The notes under the pieces: generated by a model
What the model saw: the letters and a program-made list of their open reading frames with translations, nothing else
The model's database searches: none
Told to the model about the DNA's origin: nothing
Source of the DNA: Trichobilharzia szidati
Lineage: Eukaryota; Platyhelminthes; Trematoda; Strigeidida; Schistosomatidae
Length of the DNA: 64,000 nucleotides
NCBI GenBank assembly: GCA_944472155.2
Contig: OX235275.1
Span: 59,103,228 to 59,167,227, forward strand
Direction of reading: 5' to 3'
Position numbers and translations under genes: made by a program
In this document: positions 23,487 to 36,537 of the stretch, one piece after another
Position numbering within the stretch: the first letter of the stretch is position 1
How the letters are laid out: each line of letters begins with the position of its first letter

Positions 23487-25258
23487 ATATACTATTATTA
23501 TTAATGCATCCTTTCATTCCTAGTGGAACATAGGTCCTCAGCCGTGCGTCTCCAATGAGTTCGGTTCTGTGCTAGAATCTTCACCTAGCTCCATGTCTAC
23601 CCACAAGTTTTCATCTCCTCTTCACATGACCTCCTCCATGTCACCCTTGCACTGATTACCAACTCGCCGCTTCCATTTCGGGTTCCACTCAAGGGTTTGT
23701 CTGGTGATGTCACTTGATGGTTTTCTCAGAGTATGGCCAATCCATCTCCATTTGCATGCGCATATTTGTTTCGCAATCGGTTCCTGCTGTGTTGGTTCGC
23801 TCCCAGAGATACCTGTTGCTGATCTTTTCTGGCCAGCCATCTGATCTTGAGTATTGAGCGAAGACAACTGTTAATGAAGGTCTGCAGTTTGTTTGAGATG
23901 GTCTTTATGACGCGCCAAATCTCTGATCCGTATAGTAGCACTGACTTTGCATTGGAGTTGAAAATCCGGATGTTATTTTTGATGCTGAGTGTTGTTGACC
24001 TCCACACAGACTTGAGAGCAGTGAAAGCTTGTCTTGCTTTTCCGATTCTTGCTTTGGTATCTTTGTCAGTTCCGCCTGTAGTTGAAACGATGCTTCCCAG
24101 GTAGTTAAAGGGGGTTGTTTCTTTCAGATTCCTTCCATTTATGCTGATTGTTGTCTGTTGTTGTTGTTCTTGTCCAGGAATCTTCATTACCTCTGTTTTC
24201 TCTATGTTCACCTGAAGTCCTATCTTTGATGCTTCTTCTGCCAACTTGTTGCTTTTCGCTTGCATATCTTCCAGTTTGTGGGAAATCAAACATGTATCAT
24301 TGGCGAAGTCCAGATCCTCCAAGTTTTTTGTGTGAGTCCATTTTATGCCTGTTTCCTCATTTCCCGCTGTTTGTCGCATTATGCAGTCTACTGCAATCAG
24401 GAAAATCATTGGCGATAATAGGCAGCCATATTGTATTACTCCTGTCCTCACTTCGAAGGATTCCGTAGGTTTCCCGTTGTGGATTACTTTGCATGCAGCA
24501 TTGTCGTACAGCTGTTGGATGAGATGGATAATTGTCGGTGACACCCCATAGTAGCGAAGTAGTTTCCATATCACCTCTCGATCAACGATATCGAAAGCCT
24601 TTTCAAAGTCGATGAAGTTGAGATAGAGAGGTGAATGCGATTCCAAGCCTTGTTCAATGATGATCCATAATGTGGCGATCTGATCAATGCATGACTTGTT
24701 TCTCCTGCATCCAGCCTGTTCCGGTCGAAGGTTTTCATCCAGGTTGGCGTGTTTGATTCTCTCCAGGATGATGCGGCTTAGTATTTTGCTTGGGATGGAC
24801 AGGGGCATAATTCCGCGCCAGTTCTTACATTGGCTTAAGTCTCCTTTCGTTGGTAGTTTGAATAGGTATCCTTTCTTCCAATCCTCGGGTACTTTACCTT
24901 CTTTCCACACCTTCCCCAGTAGTGGCGTCATCAAGTCCGCTGTTGTCTCTGGGTCTATTTTGAACGCTTCTGCTGGGATTCCATCTGGTCCTGCTGCTTT
25001 TCCAGCTTTCAGCATCTTGATTGCCTTCAGGACTTCTGATTTCGTCGGGAGGTTAGTGTTCACTGGTAGCTCTGTCTCCGTTGTTGAGATTGTTAGGCGC
25101 GTTGTAGGTGGTGGTCAATTTAGAAGTCTTTTGAAGTGTTCAGCCCAGTGTTTCCTTTGCTCCACTTATTTAGTGAGTGACTTTCTGTTGTCATCTTTCA
25201 CTGGCTTGATTTGTGTGAAACGTTTGCCCGATAGGTACCTAGTTGTTGGCAATAACTA
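23487..25258 (-). mobile_element. RTE-clade non-LTR retrotransposon (SR2-like), 5'-truncated
   Basis: The minus strand encodes an RTE-type reverse transcriptase and connection region, then a 3' end finishing in short ATTATTA-type repeats near 23487-23515. The endonuclease part is absent, so the copy is 5'-truncated near 25258, typical of target-primed insertion. The RTE/SR2 call rests on the block order and on the final RWIGHTLRKPS motif, characteristic of that clade. Confidence 0.85.
23726..25063 (-). CDS. RTE reverse transcriptase, degraded
   Basis: About 445 codons are open. Motifs in order are AGKAAGPDGIPAEAFK, NWRGIMPLSIPSKILSRII, FIDFEKAFDIVDR (motif A), GVIQYGCLLSP (motif B) and LDFANDTCLISH (motif C). 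Motif C has FAND where active enzymes have FADD, so a catalytic aspartate is lost. The C-terminal IAKQICACKWRWIGHTLRKPS lies in another frame (23867-23622) after an indel near 23790. The upstream part to 25258, still of RTE type, has stops. The copy is dead. Confidence 0.85.
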   Translation of the reverse strand: MNTNLPTKSEVLKAIKMLKAGKAAGPDGIPAEAFKIDPETTADLMTPLLGKVWKEGKVPEDWKKGYLFKLPTKGDLSQCKNWRGIMPLSIPSKILSRIILERIKHANLDENLRPEQAGCRRNKSCIDQIATLWIIIEQGLESHSPLYLNFIDFEKAFDIVDREVIWKLLRYYGVSPTIIHLIQQLYDNAACKVIHNGKPTESFEVRTGVIQYGCLLSPMIFLIAVDCIMRQTAGNEETGIKWTHTKNLEDLDFANDTCLISHKLEDMQAKSNKLAEEASKIGLQVNIEKTEVMKIPGQEQQQQTTISINGRNLKETTPFNYLGSIVSTTGGTDKDTKARIGKARQAFTALKSVWRSTTLSIKNNIRIFNSNAKSVLLYGSEIWRVIKTISNKLQTFINSCLRSILKIRWLARKDQQQVSLGANQHSRNRLRNKYAHANGDGLAIL

Positions 25259-25708
25259 ATGAGAGCAGGTGACATATTCTCACATCTAGCGTTACTACAC
25301 AGAAACACGATCTTCTATTTCCCTCATTTCTAATGCAATGGCGTATTGTTATATATCACCAAACTTCAGTCAAGATCTTATGTGATTTCACTTGTTGACC
25401 TCATCCACCCTGTCCACTGAGCAAGGAGCAGATATTCATTAGAGAGCTGTTGGCAAGTGAAAGGTAGCCATTATGTTCTAATCTAGTATTCTGCAGCTGT
25501 AGGCAGGTGAAGTCTACGAGGGTCTGGATTTATTACCATATTCATTGCTAAAAACTAGACAGCTTACCACTTAGCACTCAATTAGTAATCGTGAAGCCTG
25601 GCACATGTTAATCACTCGCTGATATTGTGAGTTATGCTCAGTCTGTATGACTACTTTCTTCCAATCTAGATGATAAGAAAGCGAAATCGCCCAATCATCA
25701 TCGTGCGA
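25259..25708. other. Unassigned stretch between RTE remnant and right direct repeat
   Basis: No coding sequence or repeat match in the window was recognised. It lies inside the interval bounded by the two direct repeats. Confidence 0.3.
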
Positions 25709-25836
25709 CGATAAACACGTGCATGTGAATGATGTTTGCTTAACGAAGGATTTGACCTTCTAGATGTATCATGCGAGAGTGGTAATCATGAAGAATACTA
25801 TCGACCAGAAGTCTATAGCGGTTTCTGAATTTCGCC
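25709..25836 (+). repeat. Right copy of the direct repeat flanking the RTE remnant
   Basis: This matches 23371-23479 over its whole length except a short internal length difference. It runs directly into the start of the CR1-like element region. Confidence 0.8.
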
Positions 25837-26205
25837 CTGCTTATATTTCCAGTGTTATCTGCCTGTTGGCTTCTCACAGATGTCATTGTCTTCTGCAACT
25901 CTCACAGACTTGATTTCTCATACAGTAATATTGACCAGCTGGTCCAATTTGCAAGTAAAATTATACCACCCTGCTGTGAACAGTACGCACGCTGGTGCAT
26001 GTGACACTCCGTTATTTTTCCAACCAACCATTGCATGCAATGACCTTGGCGGCCTGGTTGAATATTTTAGGCTACCATGTTCCATGTACATTTCGCATCT
26101 ATTTACTCATATTTTGTTGGTGTTTGCATTTGAAATTATGCATTCTAATTGTATCATTCACTCTCGGGGTTACATAAAGTGCCTAAAACCTGAAAGCTGT
26201 CATAT

Positions 26206-27043
26206 TTGCATAAATTCGAGAAAATTCACCGTGTTGGTTGGCTACGTGCTTTAAAATCTACATTCATACATCAAACCACTGTTTCGGTTATCGTTAGTAC
26301 CAACTGCCGGTCCCTGCCTAACAAAATTCTGGATTTTCAGTCCATGTTGTTGTCCGAAACTAATCACAATACTGGTATTGTCACTCTACAAGAAACCTGG
26401 CTCCATGACTCATATGAAGACAATATAGTATCTTTAAATGATTTTCATGTATTCCCACAAGACCGTGTTTGTTCAAAGAAAAATTGTGGCGGAGGTGTCG
26501 CAACATTTATTCACTCAAAATGGTCCATTTCTAACAAAGTTTGTTTCAAATTCTCGAATGACTACATTGATTGCATCACAGTGAGATGTCGCCCGAAACA
26601 CTTGTCAGAATACAAATTCATTTATATTTGTAATGTTTATGTCTCTCCTGTCTGTACCATATCAGAAATAATCTATGTTCGCAGATGAATTCACCGATTT
26701 TACCGCAGCTTGCCTCGAGAACTCTTTATCGAAAGTGACTGGCGATTTCAACTCATGCGATCACTCCTTCCTTATATCACTTGGTCATGACAATATTGTT
26801 TACTTTGCTACCCGTCTTGGTAAAACACTAGATCTAGTATTCATCAATGATGTTGGTATATATGAAGCTCGCAAGCGTGCTCCAGTACTGAACTCTGACG
26901 GCTGCATCATAGGTGTACTACCGAAAATATATTCCAAATCATACAAACGTGTCTTCTCTCACCTCTACAGTAAATTTCAATGGAGATGTTACTCACAAGA
27001 AAACCTAAGCAAGCTCAGATGCATATTGAAAGACATTTACTGA
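26206..27043 (+). pseudogene. CR1-like endonuclease domain, frameshifted
   Basis: The first frame (26206-26688) holds STNCRSLPNK, the metal-binding motif LQETWLHD, and GGGVATFIHSKW. The domain then moves to another frame (26675-27043) with VTGDFNSCDHSFL and LGKTLDLVFIND, which are endonuclease C-terminal motifs. One small indel near 26680 separates the parts, and a stop follows at 27043. APE-type endonucleases nick the target for target-primed reverse transcription. The GDFN box is visible, but the terminal SDH triad is not. Confidence 0.75.
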
Positions 27044-27298
27044 GACCTATTTACAGAACAAACATAAAATGACACAATCACAAACACTACAGATTATCTT
27101 GAATTCTGTTTCAAAATATGTTGTCGTAAAGAAACATTATTCACTCGAGTTGACCGTTTCTCTTCTCCATATCGCAAAACGCTATGTAGAGATACAGAAC
27201 TGTTGTTCGAAACAAATGATACGTCAGGTGTAAAACAGTTTAATATTCTGATGAAACTCGAAATGCAAAGACTAAATGTTTTATAAAAACAAAGATTC

Positions 27299-28930
27299 TT
27301 GTCATGTAAAACTCCTTCTAGTTTGTGGAAACTTCTCAAAGAAATTACTAGTGTTAAGCTGTGCACTTCTGTCCCATCTCTCATTGTTGATACTCTTATT
27401 AAGTGTTTCATACGCTCTTCTGCCGACATCCTTCCTAATGATTCAAATCATATAGACAATAATTTTAGTGGTTTTAATACCCTTGATGTGCTTAAATGTC
27501 TCTGTTCTCTTAAGCCTTCCCAAAGCCTTGGTCCTGATGGCGTACCTGCCATTGACCTCAGGAACTGTTCTGATATCTCGTGTTACCCTCTTACTAACAT
27601 TTTCAATGCTTCCTTTTCCAGTAATGTTCTACCATTTGCGTGGAGAAACACTAAAATCATCCCCATAACAAAACAATATTCTGGTACTGATATTAAATTT
27701 AGGCCTATTGCAATTACTTCTCCTTTTAAAAACTTGATCGAAAAATTACTTTTACTTCGTCTTCAACCTTCATTGAAACCTTCAAATGATCCTAAACAAT
27801 TTGCATCTAAACATGGTAGAAGTACGTTGGATGCTGCTGTTGTCTTATATCATCATGTTGTTTCTTGTTTAGACAAAGGTTCCAAATATGTTCTTGGTGC
27901 TTTCCTAGACTACACATCTGCTTTTGACTCTGTACCTAGAGGCTTTTTAATTAATAAGCTTTCGTTGATGCACACAGGATCCTGGGCTAAGAGTTGGTTG
28001 CATTCTTATTTTTGTGATAGAATGCAGTATACTGCATACAGTGGCAAATCTGCTTCTGCTTTGCTTACAAAAGCCGGTGTTCCTCAAGGTGCCGTCCTCT
28101 CTCCTTTTCTCTTTTCTTTCTTCCTACACGACCTGCCTCATTTAAACGAAACTAACTTTGTCAAATATGCTGATGATCTGACTGTATCACTGCCTATCAC
28201 TTCTGAGTCTGACTGCTTCAAACTTAATATCTTTCTGTTGCACATCAGCAAGTGGTCGAAGTCAAATGGTCTTGTTAAAACCTTCCAATTGTCAGGCGGT
28301 TAACTTCACTTTCAAGCATCGACGTGACATACATGAACTAATTAGTTCCCATGATGCCTGTAGCATAGTTGGCACTGAAATTGAAACCAAGTCAAGCAAT
28401 AAATACTTTGGATTAGTTCTTCCCTCTGACCTTTCATGGTCATCCCACATCTTATCAATGTCTAGGAAAATGTTTCGTCTTACGTTCCCCTTCTAAAAGT
28501 TAAGACAATCAGGTATTAACCAACCTTTAGTTCTGCAATATTTAAACTCTTGTATTTTACCTTTTGTACTCTACTGCTCTCCATTAATGTTTCCTGGGCT
28601 TCTTAAGAAAGACTATGTCATATTACGAAGGGTATTAAATGCTGTGAGTAGGGATTGTGGTTCGCCACTGCGTGAGCTCGCCAATACTACAGTCGAGAGA
28701 CACATAAATTCCTGTACAAAATACGCAAAAGCCACACTTTCAGACCCTCTGCACGCGTTTTATTGACAACTATTCCCTTGTATCCCATCAGGTAGGACGA
28801 GAAGTGAATATATGAAGTTATATTCTGGAACCACTAAGTACAAAAATTCTACAATACCGTATTTAGCCTGTCTTTTATGTGATGAAGACTCTGTTAGACG
28901 TGAAACCTATGAGTTACTATAAAATTAGCA
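27299..28930 (+). pseudogene. CR1-like reverse transcriptase and C-terminus, frameshifted
   Basis: The 27299-28303 frame has SLGPDGVPA, FRPIAITSPFKNLIEKLLL, the motif A block GAFLDYTSAFDSVPRG, the motif B block AGVPQGAVLSPFLFSFFL and the catalytic motif C block FVKYADDLTVSL, all intact. The frame changes near 28275 and continues (NKYFGLVLPSDLSWSSHI) to 28496, with the C-terminal region VLNAVSRDCGSPLRELA further on. The catalytic core itself looks undamaged, but several breaks make the copy inactive. Confidence 0.85.
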
Positions 28931-29409
28931 AAGTGAATCGACCCTTTCATTGTTCATCTTTCTGTAATTTTATGGTGTCACCCTTTCTATCGTTTAATTA
29001 GAACTGCTATTTTTATTTTAGCTATTATTAGTATTAATACTATAATTTTATAATTAATGCATATTTTACTCCGTATTGCATAGAGTAATTTGCGAAATAG
29101 CTGCTATAACAACGTTTTGTTATCATTGTTATGTAACGTTTATTTTTATTATTTTCTGTTTTGTTTGTTGTGGTCGTTTCTGAGTTAATTAGATGCAATA
29201 TTGTACTGAATGCTGAAATTCCTTGCTGTATCATTAGTACTGTTTTTGGAATAAAGCAAATTCTTATTAATATTATTACTATTAGTCTGTGTAATTTACA
29301 ATTAACAGATTCACTGGACTGATTATTTGCGCTTACAGAACAATGCTGTGGTATTTGTATTTCACAAATTATTTCAACATTCCACACAGTTCCAAATTCC
29401 AACAAAGAT

Positions 29410-30190
29410 AATATGCTTTGTTTTATCTCTCTCTCTCTCTTATATGAGAGGAATCACATTTTTTAATGAGTGAAAAGGAAATAAAGCACAAATGCACACA
29501 CACTGAATGAACACATTAGGTGTTCATGTGAGCAGATGAAATTTTACAAAGTCGTCTCTTTCGTTATTAGAGCTCAATGAGTCAATAAATAAAACAAAAG
29601 TTTTGATTTAATAAGTGATGACATGCACTTCAGAGGGTATCACGCGTCATGTGTATGCATTGATCCAGTGATAACATTCTTTGCTCTGTTTGTCTGTCTA
29701 TCTGCCTTGCAGCCTGTGTGCCAAATGGTAAGATGTATGACCGACATGAATGAAAAGGTACGATAAATGAAGAGAGAAGTCAGTGAATGGAAGTGTTGTG
29801 TAGCATAATGCAGAAGACACAGACTGAAGTTAACTAATTAACTAACTGATTAACTAACAAGTTGGTTAATATATGAAGGTGATTCAATTCTGATGTTGTG
29901 GTGATTTGAAATAGATGATGAGTATTTCGTAGATGATAAATGTCACAACAGGTCTGTGAGCATAACGCTGTCATCTCGAAATCACGAACGTGACGCAGTG
30001 AAGTTAGAGAGTATAGCTAAATCGCTATTCCGGTTCGCACGTCTTCTCTGGTTAAAATGATTCATGGTTTTCAAAACTGAAGAGAATTCGACAGTGTCAT
30101 ACATGCACAGATATTTACTCATGATCTTTGCTAATCGTAATCCCTTGTAACCAGAACACAACAATCCACAACGCTGCACACTCTTCACGT
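29410..30190 (-). repeat. Paralogous segment E (short inverted copy of gene 3' flank)
   Basis: Read on the minus strand this matches the start of segment D (47925-48700) and the DNA downstream of copies B and C. Shared parts include ACGTGAAGAGTGTGCAGCGT at its beginning and the ATGAAGGTGATTCAATTCTG block. It holds no exon of the secreted-protein gene. One end abuts a SINE at 30191. Confidence 0.7.
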
Positions 30191-30290
30191 GTGCGTCGGT
30201 TGCACAGTGGTTAGGACTCTAGGCGACCGTGCATATGGTCCAGGGTTCGATCCCCTGCCAACGCACACCCGATACCTATAGTCGGCCTGC
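30191..30290 (+). mobile_element. SINE, tRNA-Cys-like head (truncated)
   Basis: A 76-nt tRNA-like head (30191-30266) starts GTGCGTCGG and ends ACGCAC. It contains an A-box-like stretch (GCACAGTGGTTAGGA) and a perfect B box (GGTTCGATCCC). About 23 bases of the family tail follow (to GTCGGCCTG), and then it diverges. The same head and a longer tail are at 60035. Confidence 0.8.
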
Positions 30291-30429
30291 GAAAATTGAA
30301 GAGACAAAATTGAATTATGCGTATGAGTGCAAATAATTCAAATGTGGTTTTCGAAAGAGAAAAACTGCAGGAGATGCTGTGATCTATGTCCACTCCGATT
30401 TCAACGACATGCTCTGTAGACAGAGATAT

Positions 30430-31200
30430 GGAGTGGCGATAGATGGGCGGTAGCCACTGTGTGATTTGCTTGCAGACTGCTTCTTGGTCAAGTCTAGAGA
30501 AAAGTATTTTGCAACTCACTATCGACATGAATGATACTTTCGTCATGTGTGACGAGAACACCAACATCGAAATGACAACTGAAGGGTTCAACAACTACCA
30601 TCATGCTATCCAATCTACGTCAGAATCACTGATGAACTCGGAATTCCATTTTCTCCATGCATTGCTATGTAGCAGTTCTGAAGGTTCTTTCCAAAGATCG
30701 ATGTATTGGAAACCAACAAGAAATAGTCAATACACGAATCTTCGAAGCTGGATTGTGATCTATTTCTAATCCGCAAGAATAAGACAAATATGTTCCAGCG
30801 ATGCAATCGACAGGGAACTGAAGCTACTCAGACAAGTGCTCATATCAAATGGATCTCCTCCAAGATTAGTAAAGAAAAACATGAAGGTAAAGCATATACC
30901 TGAAAGGACGCAGACTGTGCGAAGAAACAGCTTTTTATAAACGATGAATTTAAAGATAATGCCGCTGCTGGCATCCTTAAAAATCAGTAATGTAGATCAC
31001 TGAGACGAGTCTTCTTTACAGACTGAACAATATTCGGCATCGTTAGCAAAAGGACAATGCGAGACAGCTACTAGCTCAATCCTTGAGCACTTGGTGATCT
31101 CAAGTTAAGTAGCTCCACCAGAGTTGTCCTTCAGGGCTATCTACACGATGAGGCAAAATATATAAATGCCGTCAGTTTTCGCCATTTGTATATGGCTGAG
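30430..31200 (+). pseudogene. Penelope-like element remnant
   Basis: The plus strand encodes a decayed RT palm region (DMNDTFVMCDENTN, in place of the usual YMDDTF box) and then SFQRSMYWKPTRNSQYTN, matching RRSVYRKPTSTDQ in the PLE at 51515-52930. Further on are LLRQVLIS and NGSPPRLVKKNMK. Frames are broken. It is not at a place matching the PLE remnants of segments A and C. Confidence 0.6.
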
Positions 31201-32999
31201 GCGTTCACGATACGTCAACACAATTCTGAATTTTGCATAACATAATCTGCTAGTTCAGTCTCTTATTTTATCATGGTCATAACCTCTTCAATAGTCGATC
31301 CCTGGAAATATTTCATTTTCATGTTTAATGAAAAGTTTAGTTTTACTTTATTATTTAATTCACTGTTATCACTCTCACATGTTCCTCTCGTACACTGTCT
31401 CACCCTCCTTACACTTGTCAAACTGACACTCAACTATACACCTTCATTCTCACTCAATAACAATTTTACCCTGCCAAATTTCAAACCTGTTCTTCCTTTG
31501 TGGTTTTTCGCACTGTGTGACCAACAGCTTTTATTTTTACTTGTGAAGTCACTTCCGAGGAATTAAATCAATCCTGTCACCCCCACTCCCAATACTGAAT
31601 GATAGACTATCACACATTAGACCATGGAGCACTGTGTTCCCTTGGAAAGCGAAGGAATGCAAAAGGTTTTACGTGTGACCACGCGATTTGAGTTTTGAAT
31701 GACTCAGTTAGGAGAAAGTTGATCGATGTGAGGATACATAAGAAGCACATTGCAATCATTAGTCTACATGGCTGATGTTACCAAGGTGTTTGTTTCCAAT
31801 ATTTCGAACAAACGTATCCAGCTACTGTCAATGTGATGCTAGTAGCAAATGGAAATTGATGCCAAACACGTTTTCCTCTCTTTCAATAAAAGATAATCAA
31901 AGCACAACACGTAGTTCAGATATGAGTCTGGTTCCTGGGGTGAATTCATTCAATTATTAACTTCACACAATTGCAATTACACATGATTGTGTTTGTGCGT
32001 GCGTGTGTGCATTGTGTATGAGGTTTGTCCCATAAGAATGAGAATTCTTTTGGGTTATTGTTGTCAAGAATGTTGTCAAAAATGTGATGAACAATCAAAT
32101 TGCAAATGATGACATTAGGGATGACGATTGGGAATAGTGTAGTGGTGATGAGTTGTTCGGGAACGTGAATCTTGAGACTTGGCTCGCGATATCCTCAAGA
32201 GTAAGAATTTCAGAATCTCTGTAAAGAGCATTCTTTGTAGCAACTGTGAAAGAGTAGTGTGTTCTCCAGTCATTCATTGATCTGCAGAAGCCTTAAGATC
32301 ATCATATCATATCTGGACAATAATATGTGCATATACTATTTTATTGCATAACTCTAGTCCGCCTATTCCAATTTCTGAACGTGTTGACTAACATTACTGA
32401 CTATGTTTTCTGAGTACTCATCACCACCATCCCCTAACCAATTTTCACCGACTACCCCTAGCTAGACCATACTTTACAATCTATCAGATACTCACATGTC
32501 ACATAGGTATTAGTAGTTGAATGGACATTATTTCACTGATTACGTGTGCGGAGTACTTACCTGTATGTCAATACATTAATTATTTCAAGCCAGATTAGGC
32601 ATGTAATCACGTTGGCGCCTAATTCAAGTTGTATCGGTATATGATCGACATTTCTTATCCTGATTCACCTCAAATATGTATGTTGTCTTCGCTCATGCTG
32701 GTATCAATCAACCGTGTCACTTGACTTTCAGCTGCAGTTCGACAAGCAGAATTCTTTAAAATAATACCGTTCATCGGGCGATTGTTATCCAATGTACTTG
32801 ATTCCACTTCTCAGATAAGTACATGCAATTTCAGTTTGATAACATCATATTTCAAAATGGAAGAAATCCCTATTTGGTTATTTAGAGAGCAAATGGATTG
32901 AGTGAAGAAATATTTACTTTTCAGTTAGATCTTACTCTGGTCACCCCCCTCCACCGTTAGGTTCAATCGAAGCTGGATTTTCCTCGCTACGTTACAGAA

Positions 33000-33690
33000 T
33001 AGAATGGTGAAGAGAGTAATCTGGCAGTTTGATTTCCACTGTCAATATCTGGATGACACATTCGTGGTTATAAATAACGAGAATGCAGCAATGAACATCC
33101 TTGACAACTTGTGCATGCAGCAATAAACTTCACTGTTGAGAAAGAAAGCAATTGCACTATCTGATTGCTAGAGGTTTTCTAGGCGAGGAAAGAAGATGGC
33201 AGTCACATTGAGCGCAACACCATAAAGTTTCTGTTTCATAGAGCTACGACAGTCTGTTCAAACCACTGCGTCAATGAACAGCTTGAGACTGTGACAGCAT
33301 CAGCAAACACAGCGCCTGAAGAATACAGTTAAAGAGCTTTTAATTCAACAGAGGTACGTTATCTCTTCACTACCAGCCCTATTTTACGCTCGAGAAATGA
33401 GGACAAACTACCTCATTTTGCATCCTTCTCTGTGTGTGTGTGAGTATCTACCAGTTTGACTGCAGCTGCACAGTTGGCTACATTGGGAAAATACAATTAG
33501 GTAGTTTCATCATAGTAATTCTGAACATGATCTTGCGTGGTGGCTAAGCAAGGGAAAAAGATGATCTATTCATAGCAGCTGTGTTTTAGCACACCTTGTA
33601 GATGGTGATCATAAAGTTGAGGTTAATACACTCTTCAAAATTATTAATCGCATTTGCACTAATTTTAATTTTGCTGTATGAGTTCTCTAC
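33000..33690 (+). pseudogene. Penelope-like element remnant in segment C
   Basis: The plus strand has CQYLDDTFVVINNENAAMN, the RT catalytic box of PLEs in the YLDD form, followed by broken RT and GIY-YIG region sequence. The two ends (near 32895-32950 minus and 34096-34150 plus) carry a short inverted block GATCTAACTGAAAAGTAAAT, similar to a PLE terminal repeat. The fragment is at the same place as the minus-strand remnant 5427-6200 of segment A. Confidence 0.65.
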
Positions 33691-36537
33691 TACATATCTC
33701 CAGCTGAACGCATAGGTATCCACCTGAAGCGGTGAAATCTGTTTGTTCAGAAGTAATTAGTACATCCACTTTTCTTCCGTTGACCATCGTTACATGAATG
33801 TATAAACCAGACTATTTTGCCCCTGGAGCTTCTGAAACTATGATTGTCCAAATTACTTCATAATTTCCCCACCACTTCATCGTTAATTACATGTTAACAT
33901 TGTTGTAACCAGTTGTCATCCTTAATTGTTTGAATTATCCGCCTTGATTACTATAAAGCCCTGTGATATGTTGATACTGACTAATTATTGTTAACGAACA
34001 TATCGCCACCAGCAGATTGGTGAATTGTTGTGTATTTTAATAATTATCATATATTTATTTGTTTATTTTTATAGATAAGAGCTGCACCAGTGATGAAGAT
34101 CTAATTGAAAAATAAAAATTTCCTCACACAATCCTTTTGATTTCTAAACATCATATTCAATTGTCGTTGGAATCACTCCATTGAGAAAAAAACAGTTCAC
34201 AAACATCTCTCTAAATGGGACAATGTGCTTCATCTGTGACAAAATCGAAAACAACGACCTGAAAGCTCCTCTTCACACCAATCAACTGATGGAAATACTT
34301 CTCATGTGTACATTTAATATCCAATTGTCCTTCACATCATCCTCGAAGTGACGTCCAACTGTTCGCTCCTCATTAGGGTTACAGTCGAGTGTCTGGAGAA
34401 TACTGTCAATTATCAGTGCTTACAGTGAAGGACCAAAATATCTTCATTCTCTCCAGTACATATATTTGTGTAATGTGCTGTCTGCTACTTTGTTAACACA
34501 TCGCTTTGCTAATCATCTATTCTGGACAGATGTATTTCAGCACAAAAGTGATCGGAATCATATAACAATCGCAATCACTTATTTTCAGCCAGGGACTGCA
34601 GAATTCGTCTTCGTGAGCGGATGACTTCCAACCTCATTACACAACTTCATCGTCTATTCTCAAGCGTTTCTCCTCTGACAAACAATCAGATTTGTTGACT
34701 TATCACTTCAGTTCATGACGTTTTGCAAATTCATTATAAAAGACACTCTGTCTCATGATGATCGATCGCCGTAGTTGCCTTATTTGTTGTCATCTCCTGT
34801 GAATTTGTCGGCAGGTTTTGGCAGTGGATATTCCAGCAGTCACACGCTACTCGTTGTCTTTTCATATTTACGTCACTCCGAGAAACGGATAATAGATAAT
34901 CGTTCAGTTGTATTCAAGACAGACTATCTAATTGTAAAATGACTCCAACAAGTTCATCAGATATCTGCATACATCCAACAGAAATTGAAATCCATGCTGG
35001 TATCGATTCCTTATATAAGTATTTCTTATGCGACTTCCTGTCAGTGAGACAGAAAAATATGCGATGAGTGCATTCCGATCATTTGATATCACACAATGCT
35101 TAATAGAATGGAGGTGTACGGTCCCGTTGAAAAGTATTAAACATTTAAGGTTGGCGTGGCTGCAGTAAAAGATGAGGAGTTTATGATGTTCTCAGTGACA
35201 GAATCGAAGGACTGTTCGAGTACAATATGATCCCTTCTCTTACAAATTCTTCTAGGGAAGATTTATAGACGTTGAAACAGACACCCCAAACAACTTCACA
35301 ATTATTTAATTAAGTTCATCAGGCTCCCTGATTTCGACGCCTGTGTGCGTATTCGATCAGGGAGATGACAAGACATTATGGTTATTGAGGATTTCAATAT
35401 CAAAGATGCAATAATAAGATAGAATGTGCAACCAGAGACAACAAGGCTGTTGTATTTTTTATTTCACCCACTATTTCAAATTTGAACACAATTAAAAATT
35501 CCAACATCTTAATTTGAAATATCGTACGATTTTAGTTCAGTCGTCTTATCAGAGAGAATGTTCTGCCAGTCTCATAACCTAGGCATGTCAGCCAACAGTG
35601 ACTGGAGGTCAAATGACTATCGACGATAGAAAAGATAATAAGCTTTGTTTTATCTATCTCACATCAATGGAATCACATTTCTGAAGAGAGTGAAAAAGAA
35701 ATAAGACACACACACTCTCTCACACTCACACTGAATGAACTCACAAGGTGTCAGTGTCAGCAGATGATATTTTACGAAGTCGTCTGTTTCGTTACTAGAG
35801 CTCAATGAATCAATAAAGCAAAATCATTAAATTAGTTAGTGATGAAATGAACTTCAGAGAGATTAACGCATCGTCTGTATGTATTGATCCACTGATAACA
35901 TTCTTTGCTCTGTTTGTCTGTCTGTTTCTCTATGTGCCTGATAGTAAGATGGATGACCGACATGCATGAAAAAAGTCCGGTGAATGCAGCAAGAAGTGAG
36001 TGAATGGAAGTCTTGTGTAGCATATCGTGGAAGACATGGCTAATCTTTTAATTATTTAATTAATATATGAAGGTGATTCAATTCTGATGTTGTTGTGATT
36101 TGAAATCGATGATGAGTATTTCGTAGATGATAAATGTCACAACTGGTCTGTGAGCATAACTCTGTTATCTCGAAATCACCAACGTGATGCAGTGAAGTTA
36201 GAGAGTATAGCTGAATCACTGTTCCGGTTCGCACGTCTTCTCTGATCAAAAGGCTGATGTGATCAATAAGAAGTTTTACTGAAGAATTAGTATCACTACT
36301 GTTACTTGACCCCATAAATCTATTCAAGCTCAGATACGAACGAATTCAACTGAAGTCCCCTTGAATTACCCACCCATGGACAGAGCGATAGAAAACGTGA
36401 CAATTGGCTTATAATTACTTTATTATGATGTTTATTGAATTATTATTGCTATTATTAAACAAAGAAGAGTGTGCTGTTAAATCACTGTTTAATCATTGGT
36501 AAAACATGAGAAAAAAAGGAAGTCGATAATAGGCGTG

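Larger units (their letters stand above)
25860..29285 (+). mobile_element. CR1-like non-LTR retrotransposon, degenerate
   Basis: The element reads apurinic endonuclease, then reverse transcriptase, then a C-terminal region, and ends with TTTTTGGAATAAAG and an ATTATTA-type tail near 29285. The order and the YADD-type catalytic box fit the CR1/Jockey side of the non-LTR tree, as in schistosome SR1 and Perere-type elements. The 5' limit is uncertain. It is broken by at least two frameshifts and several stops. Confidence 0.8.

Noticed and set aside
24687..25259. 190-codon plus-strand frame
   Set aside because: It is antisense to the RTE reverse transcriptase and has no motif of its own.
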